Positions 1 through 3,731 of a stretch of DNA of 5,674 bases are shown here, in pieces. The notes under the pieces are model-generated. The model was given only the letters and a program-made list of their open reading frames with translations. It did not search any database and had not been told where the DNA came from. The first letter of the stretch is position 1, and every line of letters starts with the position of its first letter. The stretch spans positions 1 through 5,674 of the forward strand of contig SKKJ01000117.1 in assembly GCA_007121575.1 (NCBI GenBank), read 5' to 3'. Both the position numbers and the translations under genes were made by a program. Source of the DNA: Natronomonas sp. (lineage in GTDB: Archaea > Halobacteriota > Halobacteria > Halobacteriales > Haloarculaceae).

Positions 1-100
1 TAATTCAATGTTTTTTAATGAGCGACTATGGGCATCGGTAGACAAACCGGGAGATACAGGCAGCTCAGGTCATTCGATTGAGGTCAATAGCTCGGATAGC
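1..100. other. Intergenic stretch downstream of the TRAM gene
   Basis: I see no convincing gene in these bases. A long plus-strand open frame starts at position 8, but it runs antisense through the whole TRAM gene and resembles no protein family I know. A run of six T on the plus strand near positions 11-16 is A-rich on the minus strand, so it is not a terminator for the TRAM gene. No clear hairpin was found. Confidence 0.5.
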
Positions 101-544
101 TTATTCGTAGTAACTCAGCCGTTCTACGACCTCGGCAAACGCGACGTTGTCTTGAACATCGGTAACCTCTATGCGAACCCGTTCGCTTCGTTCGGTATCC
201 GGAACGATGATAACGTAGCCGCGTTCGACGCGGGTGATACCGTCACCTTGGCTGCCGATATCTTCGATTTCGACGGTCCGAGTCTCACCCTCTTCGACGG
301 GTGGCTTCGGTCTGTCCGGTTCGTACTCAGGCGATTCGGCATATGGTTTCTGTTGGCTCTCGGCGGTTTGCTCCGACGTCGAAGCGGTGTCATCGACGAT
401 CGGCAAGAGCGCGACGCGGTACGTTCCAGCTTCATCGACCGTTCCGAGCTCGATTTCTTGCTCGGGGACTTCGATAATATACGAGCCGTCTTGCGCTTCG
501 ACCGTCGCCGAAAACAAACAGTGAAGGTGCTCAGAGATTTCCAT
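101..544 (-). CDS. TRAM domain-containing protein (probable RNA-binding)
   Basis: This encodes a 147-residue acidic protein. The C-terminal part, about residues 86-142, reads as a TRAM domain: a small five-stranded beta barrel found on tRNA-modifying enzymes and, in archaea, as stand-alone proteins. Landmarks are VEIEDIGSQGDGITRVERGY at 91-110, followed by VIIVPDTE and VRIEVTDV. Residues 1-47 form a second conserved block (MEISEHLHCLFSA, then GSYIIEVPEQE) that haloarchaeal relatives share. A Pro/Glu/Gln-rich linker, about 50-84, joins the two. Stand-alone archaeal TRAM proteins are thought to bind RNA and have been proposed as cold-shock-like RNA chaperones; that role is family knowledge, not visible here. 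The start at 544 is supported by a GTGAT Shine-Dalgarno-like motif five bases upstream. The gene is divergent from the MOSC gene. The family call is firm; the function is general. Confidence 0.9.
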   Translation of the reverse strand: MEISEHLHCLFSATVEAQDGSYIIEVPEQEIELGTVDEAGTYRVALLPIVDDTASTSEQTAESQQKPYAESPEYEPDRPKPPVEEGETRTVEIEDIGSQGDGITRVERGYVIIVPDTERSERVRIEVTDVQDNVAFAEVVERLSYYE

Positions 545-549
545 GGGGT

Positions 550-604
550 ATCACTCTCATGAACAGAGAAACCGCATGGAACTTCATTCCACCGATTTAT
601 TCAG
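550..604 (-). promoter_or_regulatory. Putative promoter and RBS of the TRAM gene
   Basis: On the minus strand, GAATAAATC within 591-604 is a TATA-like box. It would place the transcript start near 570 and give a leader of roughly 25 nt. Within that leader GTGAT (554-550) matches the core of the archaeal Shine-Dalgarno sequence, with five bases before the ATG. A short inverted repeat TGGAA-5 nt-TTCCA (577-591) lies just downstream of the box. These are pattern matches only. Confidence 0.35.
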
Positions 605-645
605 AGGTCGAGCGCGGTACCGTGTCCACGTTTCGACGCACTGGG

Positions 646-653
646 CTTATATC
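646..653 (+). promoter_or_regulatory. TATA box of the MOSC gene
   Basis: CTTATATC is centred about 26 bases before the ATG at 676. In archaea transcription starts about 25-27 bases after the box centre, so the mRNA should begin at or next to the start codon and be leaderless, which is common in haloarchaea. This spacing also supports the chosen start codon. Confidence 0.55.
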
Positions 654-675
654 GTCTCTCGCCCGTTGAATCAAT

Positions 676-1173
676 ATGGACGAACCGGATCACACGTCGG
701 ACAGGGCTCGCGTCGGAACGGTAGAGACTGTATATATAACCGAAGATACCGGCGAGGATCCAACAGCGCGCGAATCGGTACGAGCGGTCGCTGATCGCGG
801 TCTCGAAGGTGATCGCTACTACACCGGCGGTGGGATCTACAATGAACGGGACGATCTCGAACCCAGTGACGTGACACTCATCGAATCGGAAGCGATACTC
901 GCTGCCCGGGAGGACTACGATGTCGACCTTACGTGTGGAGAGCACCGACGAAACATCGTCACTCGTGATGTCGCGTTGAATCATCTCGTCGGAAAGCCGT
1001 TCCGTGTCGGAGAGGCAATCATCGAGGGGATCGAACTCTGCGAACCGTGTAGCTATATGGAATCACTAGCGGCGGAGTCGGACGCCGCGGAGGCACTGAA
1101 ACACCGCGGTGGCCTCGATGCACGGATCATCGAATCGGGGGCTGTTGAAGCCGGAGCAGAGATACACTGGTAG
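676..1173 (+). CDS. MOSC domain-containing protein
   Basis: This encodes a 165-residue protein that is almost entirely one MOSC domain (the molybdenum cofactor sulfurase C-terminal fold), of the small stand-alone type. Visible landmarks are DRGLEGDRYY at 40-49, DVTLIESEAI around 65-74, HRRNIVTRDVALNHLVGKPF at 90-109, the cysteine motif LCEPCSYME at 121-129, and HRGGLDARII at 143-152. MOSC domains carry a conserved cysteine for sulfur or molybdenum-cofactor chemistry; here C122 or C125 is the candidate. Stand-alone members are thought to handle sulfur or the molybdenum cofactor, but the exact substrate is unknown and cannot be read from the sequence. There is no signal peptide or membrane segment, so it is probably cytoplasmic. 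The coding region ends in tandem stops (TAG TGA). It is divergent from the TRAM gene and appears monocistronic. Confidence 0.9.
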   Translation: MDEPDHTSDRARVGTVETVYITEDTGEDPTARESVRAVADRGLEGDRYYTGGGIYNERDDLEPSDVTLIESEAILAAREDYDVDLTCGEHRRNIVTRDVALNHLVGKPFRVGEAIIEGIELCEPCSYMESLAAESDAAEALKHRGGLDARIIESGAVEAGAEIHW

Positions 1174-1236
1174 TGAGTCGAGCAGATTCGGCCAACGTGG
1201 TGGCGGAGTTATTGGCACGGTCTATCTAGGAAACAC

Positions 1237-1291
1237 GCCGACCGGGAGTTTGCTGCGGAGATCGAAGCAAACGTCGGCCGGTAACCGACCG
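1237..1291. repeat. Overlapping inverted repeats downstream of the MOSC gene
   Basis: Two foldable structures share bases. Structure A pairs GCCGAC (1237-1242) with GTCGGC (1273-1278) and GTTTGCT (1248-1254) with AGCAAAC (1266-1272). This gives 13 base pairs with one 5-nt bulge (1243-1247) and an 11-nt loop. Structure B pairs CGGCCGG (1275-1281) with CCGACCG (1285-1291) around a 3-nt loop; it has one mismatch on the plus strand, which becomes a G-U pair in minus-strand RNA. They overlap at 1275-1278, so they cannot form fully at the same time. No T-tract follows on the plus strand, so this is not a standard terminator for the MOSC gene. The pairing is read directly; any role is speculative. 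Confidence 0.4.
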
Positions 1292-1296
1292 AAAAA
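1292..1296 (-). terminator. Oligo-T tract, possible terminator of tRNA-Gly transcription
   Basis: Five consecutive T residues on the minus strand (AAAAA on the plus strand) lie two bases after the duplicated tRNA 3' end. Archaeal RNA polymerase stops at short T runs. On the minus strand there is no run of four or more T between the intact tRNA end at 1429 and this tract. A tRNA-Gly transcript may therefore extend about 130 nt past the mature 3' end before stopping here. Confidence 0.4.
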
Positions 1297-1298
1297 GC

Positions 1299-1319
1299 GC
1301 GCCAGCCGGGATTTGAACC
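1299..1319 (-). repeat. Duplicated tRNA-Gly 3' end (possible attachment-site relic)
   Basis: These 21 bases match the 3' end of the intact tRNA-Gly (1430-1450) with a single difference (A at 1304 against G at 1435). The copy covers the 3' acceptor strand and most of the T arm. In the copy the T-stem would read CCCGG/CCCGG, which leaves a central C-C mismatch. There is no D arm or anticodon arm, so it cannot be a working tRNA. A direct repeat of a tRNA 3' end in this orientation is the usual footprint of integration at a tRNA gene. No integrase gene lies in the 110 bp between the copies, so this would be a relic or a very small remnant. Confidence 0.65.
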
Positions 1320-1428
1320 GGGGAAAGACGTTCCGGGGTGCTCGCTTCGCTGCGCTTCCGGGCTGCGACGTTCAGAGTTGCAAATTCCTATCGGCGACTT
1401 CGTTCGTCACGTCCGTTCCTCACAGAAG
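1320..1428. other. Non-coding spacer between the two tRNA-Gly 3' ends
   Basis: This spacer holds no credible gene. It contains a direct repeat GACGTTC at 1327-1333 and 1367-1373, and two copies of TTCCGGG flanking a GCTCGCTTCGCTGCGC block. Together with 1174-1298 it makes up the 255-bp gene-free interval between the MOSC gene and the tRNA. A plus-strand open frame that starts inside the MOSC gene and crosses this region also reads through the tRNA 3' end, so I discount it. Confidence 0.5.
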
Positions 1429-1499
1429 TGCGCCGGCCGGGATTTGAACCCGGGCCATGAGCTTGGAAGGCTCAGGTCCTACCACTAGACCACCGGCGC
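1429..1499 (-). tRNA. tRNA-Gly (anticodon UCC)
   Basis: The minus strand folds as a complete cloverleaf. The acceptor stem is GCGCCGG/CCGGCGC, the D arm GTC-TAGTGGTAG-GAC, and the anticodon arm TGAGC-CTTCCAA-GCTCA. A 4-nt variable loop TGGC precedes the T arm CCGGG-TTCAAAT-CCCGG. The seven-base anticodon loop gives TCC, which reads GGA and probably GGG glycine codons. The base after the acceptor stem is A (1429), the discriminator. CCA is not encoded and must be added after transcription. No intron is present in the anticodon loop. A TATA box lies 27 bases upstream. A partial copy of the 3' end lies 131 bp beyond the gene. Confidence 0.97.
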
Positions 1500-1522
1500 G
1501 CATTAGATCGTAACACGACGCC

Positions 1523-1529
1523 GTATAAG
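1523..1529 (-). promoter_or_regulatory. TATA box of tRNA-Gly
   Basis: CTTATAC on the minus strand is centred 27 bases before the tRNA 5' end at 1499. This is the canonical distance for an archaeal promoter that starts at or very near the mature 5' end. A purine-rich AAAAAGA stretch just upstream (near 1532-1537) could act as the TFB recognition element. Confidence 0.6.
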
Positions 1530-1552
1530 GGTCTTTTTGTTCGGGGCGCGAA

Positions 1553-1588
1553 GAGTATCAGCGGATGATCGACAGTGGAAAGATACTC
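1553..1588. repeat. Short inverted repeat downstream of the MFS gene
   Basis: GAGTATC (1553-1559) and GATACTC (1582-1588) are perfect 7-bp inverted arms with a 22-nt loop, 36 bases beyond the MFS stop codon. No T-tract follows on the minus strand, so a terminator role is weak. It could equally lie upstream of the tRNA promoter as a binding site, or be chance. Confidence 0.25.
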
Positions 1589-1623
1589 ATTCAGGTCGGC
1601 TGTTCCAAGGGTGAGCTCAACGG

Positions 1624-2868
1624 TTAATTGAACACGAGCAACAGGCCGAATAGCGCGGCGAGCATGAGGCCGACAAACGCGATCGCCGGAAACGCAGCGA
1701 TAACGCCCCATTCGGTTGCGAGAACGCCGAACACCACGGGGCCGCTCGCACTGCCGACCGCGGAGCCGGTCTGGACGACGCCGAAGAGACTCCCGCTGTG
1801 TTGTTCGCTGGCCCGTTCGGAGATCAGGGCGTTTTTGACGGGATAACTCACGTACATCGTGATTCCGATAATCGCGAACCAAACGACCAATACCGCGATC
1901 AACACGACGTACGGGAGCCCGGTACCTAACTGCGTGACGAAGACGGTTGCGCCGACCAACACCGCCGTTGCGATAGCGGCACCGATACCGAGGTGATACC
2001 GGTTCATGCGGTCCGCGAGCCCTCCACCCCAAAGCGAAGCGATTCCACCGCCGACGAGCAGCGTGAAAAACGCCAGATTGCTGATAGACACCGCGGCACC
2101 GGTTTCCGCTGCGACGTACGATGTCGTGAACGTCTGAATCGCGCGGTGCTGCAACGACATGACGAGCGTGATGAGACATAAGATCGCGATATCGCGGGTT
2201 GCGAGCGCACTCGCAGCGTTCCGTGCGGCTCGGCCCCAGTCAGCGACGGCTCGACCACCGTCCGTTCGAACCGATGGCGTTTGTTTCGAAAACGTGAGCA
2301 CGAAGTACGCGACCATGACGGTTATCGTTCCGCCGAGGACGGCCGCACCGATAAGCGCAACGCGCCAGCCGGCCAGTGCCGCCAACCCACCGACGACCAA
2401 CGGGGCTGCCATGGTCCCGATCGTTCCACCGAAGCCGAACACACCCATCGCTTTGCCTTTCGTCTCGGCGCTTTCGACATCGCTGATGATCGACAGTCCG
2501 GTCGGATGGAACGTGCTTCCGCTAATCCCGGTGATCGCCTGTGCGACCAGTAACAACTCGTAATTCGGTGCGAGTCCGGCGAGCGCGATTCCGCCGGACA
2601 TACCGACAAGCCCGGCGAGCATCAGCCGGTTCTTTCCGATCCGGTCGGCGACGAGGCCGGCAGGGAGCTGAAAGAGAGAGTACATGATAAAAAAGATCGT
2701 GAGGAGGAATCCAGCCTGACCGTAGGTGATTCCGAGGTCGGTGACTAACAACGGAATAATCGGCGGGATGACGATCGCGAAGAACTCATTGATACCGTGG
2801 CTGGCCGTGATCGGCCCGACGATACGGGGCCGTGCAACTTCTGTAACTCGCCGGAGTGGCTCCCACAT
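1624..2868 (-). CDS. Major facilitator superfamily (MFS) transporter
   Basis: This encodes a 414-residue integral membrane protein with about twelve hydrophobic segments in two halves, separated by a hydrophilic loop near residues 194-222. The canonical MFS motif A between helices 2 and 3 is clear: GLVADRIGKNR at 71-81. Its weaker counterpart in the second half is GGLADRMNRYH around 282-292. Near the start SHGINEFF (23-30), and in the fourth-fifth helix region STFHPTGLSIISD (118-130), resemble the fosmidomycin-resistance (Fsr) branch of drug-exporting MFS proteins. The substrate cannot be deduced; proton-driven export of a small molecule is the likely type of activity. Length is normal for the family. 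The gene has its own TATA-like box about 32 bases upstream and lies 91 bp after the methyltransferase stop. A weak inverted repeat follows the stop. The superfamily is certain; the Fsr-like placement is moderate. Confidence 0.93.
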   Translation of the reverse strand: MWEPLRRVTEVARPRIVGPITASHGINEFFAIVIPPIIPLLVTDLGITYGQAGFLLTIFFIMYSLFQLPAGLVADRIGKNRLMLAGLVGMSGGIALAGLAPNYELLLVAQAITGISGSTFHPTGLSIISDVESAETKGKAMGVFGFGGTIGTMAAPLVVGGLAALAGWRVALIGAAVLGGTITVMVAYFVLTFSKQTPSVRTDGGRAVADWGRAARNAASALATRDIAILCLITLVMSLQHRAIQTFTTSYVAAETGAAVSISNLAFFTLLVGGGIASLWGGGLADRMNRYHLGIGAAIATAVLVGATVFVTQLGTGLPYVVLIAVLVVWFAIIGITMYVSYPVKNALISERASEQHSGSLFGVVQTGSAVGSASGPVVFGVLATEWGVIAAFPAIAFVGLMLAALFGLLLVFN

Positions 2869-2884
2869 ACTAGCACTGGTGTCT

Positions 2885-2905
2885 GCTCAGGTGAGCTTAA
2901 AAAAC
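2885..2905 (-). promoter_or_regulatory. Promoter of the MFS gene with abutting palindrome
   Basis: On the minus strand GTTTTTTAAG (2905-2896) is a TATA-like box centred about 32 bases before the ATG at 2868. It predicts a very short leader or leaderless mRNA. Immediately downstream of the box is GCTCA-GG-TGAGC (2885-2896), a 12-bp near-palindrome with 5-bp arms that shares its last base with the box. A repressor bound there would block transcription initiation. This would fit a regulated exporter, but no regulator gene is present in the window. Confidence 0.4.
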
Positions 2906-2959
2906 TTGCCGTTCGCAGTCATGTATTAATGGGATCGACTCATCAGAAACGGTGCGCGA

Positions 2960-3589
2960 TTACGCTGGTTCAACGATCGCATAGCAGTTTCCCATCGAGA
3001 GAAACGACTCTACCACAGAGAGCGCACTCGCAGCGAGATCGGATTCGAACTCTGCGGGTGCATAGATATGGTAATATCGAGGGACGATTTCCCCGCTCGG
3101 AAGCGTCCAGTCGACTTCGGTGTCGAATCCGACCTCCGCATCGGCGGCATCGAACCGATCATGCGTCGTACTCCAGACGCTAACGAGCGCGCTCCCATCA
3201 GAGCTCAGTACGCGAGCGAGTTCATCGAGACTTTGTCGACGGAGCTGCCGAGTCGGAAGGTGATGTAACGTCGCGATATACACCGCCAAGTCGATCGTAT
3301 CGCTGCGGATCGGCAGCGAAGCTGCATCTCCGGTTAGCAGTGTTACCTGTGGAAGGTGAGCTCGAGCGATCGAGAGCAGTTCATCGCTGAGATCGAGGCC
3401 GATAACGCGATCCGCATGCTCCGAAAGCAGCGATAGATGCCGACCGTTCGCACAGCCGATATCGAGTGCGGTCTCAACGGAACGATTTTCGCAGAACGAT
3501 TCGACCTCTGGCCACGGATGATCTCGGGTCGTCGCAAAGTGTGTCGCGATTCGCTCATACGTCTCGCGAACCCCGAAGCGATCGTCCAT
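2960..3589 (-). CDS. Trm9-like class I SAM-dependent methyltransferase
   Basis: This encodes a 209-residue soluble protein with a Rossmann methyltransferase fold. The SAM-binding motif I is ALDIGCANGR at 41-50, the acidic residue after strand 2 is D66 in GLDLS, the motif III region is GDAASLP at 87-93, and the strand-4 motif is ATLHHLP at 106-112. Three signatures point to the Trm9/ALKBH8 tRNA family: the N-terminal TYERIATHFATTRDHPWPEV (10-29), the THDRF region after motif strand 5, and SGEIVPRYYHIYAPAEFE (165-182). In eukaryotes Trm9, with its partner Trm112, forms the methyl ester of carboxymethyluridine at wobble U34 of tRNAs. Haloarchaea also have Trm112 and Trm112-dependent methyltransferases. 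It is shorter than yeast Trm9 because the low-complexity insert before the RYYH motif is missing. It appears to have its own promoter. The fold is certain, the Trm9 family strongly suggested, and the exact substrate inferred. Confidence 0.88.
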   Translation of the reverse strand: MDDRFGVRETYERIATHFATTRDHPWPEVESFCENRSVETALDIGCANGRHLSLLSEHADRVIGLDLSDELLSIARAHLPQVTLLTGDAASLPIRSDTIDLAVYIATLHHLPTRQLRRQSLDELARVLSSDGSALVSVWSTTHDRFDAADAEVGFDTEVDWTLPSGEIVPRYYHIYAPAEFESDLAASALSVVESFLSMGNCYAIVEPA

Positions 3590-3609
3590 ACGAATCTATC
3601 TGAAAGCAT

Positions 3610-3617
3610 AGATAAGA
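3610..3617 (-). promoter_or_regulatory. Candidate TATA box of the Trm9-like gene
   Basis: TCTTATCT-like sequence on the minus strand is centred about 24-25 bases before the ATG at 3589, compatible with a leaderless transcript. The match to the TATA consensus is weak. The call rests mainly on distance and on the 142-bp gap from the preceding gene. Confidence 0.3.
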
Positions 3618-3649
3618 AGACGATGGTTTCATACGAATCACCGTCGTCT
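3618..3649 (-). terminator. Inverted repeat between the pilus gene and the methyltransferase gene
   Basis: AGACGATGGT (3618-3627) and ACCGTCGTCT (3640-3649) pair over ten positions with one mismatch (3624/3643) around a 12-nt loop. On the minus strand the hairpin is followed by a pyrimidine-rich TCTTCTTATCT tail. It could end transcripts of the upstream platform-protein gene, whose stop lies 83 bases before it. Because it also sits directly upstream of the candidate TATA box of the methyltransferase gene, an operator role is an alternative. Confidence 0.35.
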
Positions 3650-3731
3650 CTATCGGCTGTCTGCAGGGCGGGGCGTGTCACAAAGATAAGATGGAGTCAA
3701 TCAGTATCTGGTGAGGTCACACGACCCGACG

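Noticed and set aside
8..562. 184-codon open frame on the plus strand
   Set aside because: It is antisense to the TRAM gene over its full length, resembles no family, and is explained by the codon bias of the gene opposite.
1299..1330. Possible second tRNA gene
   Set aside because: Only the 3' acceptor strand and most of a T arm are present, with a T-stem mismatch; no D arm or anticodon arm can be found.
1109..1447. Plus-strand open frame covering the gap between the MOSC gene and the tRNA
   Set aside because: It begins inside the MOSC gene, reads through both tRNA 3' end copies in antisense, and has no recognisable domain.
1472..2179. 235-codon minus-strand open frame, rich in Arg
   Set aside because: It overlaps the MFS gene in another frame, has an Arg-rich composition typical of out-of-frame haloarchaeal DNA, and runs into the tRNA gene.
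1564..2497. 13-base exact repeat GATGATCGACAGT at 1564-1576 and 2485-2497
   Set aside because: One such match is not surprising by chance in a 5.7-kb window; one copy is within the MFS coding sequence and the flanks differ.
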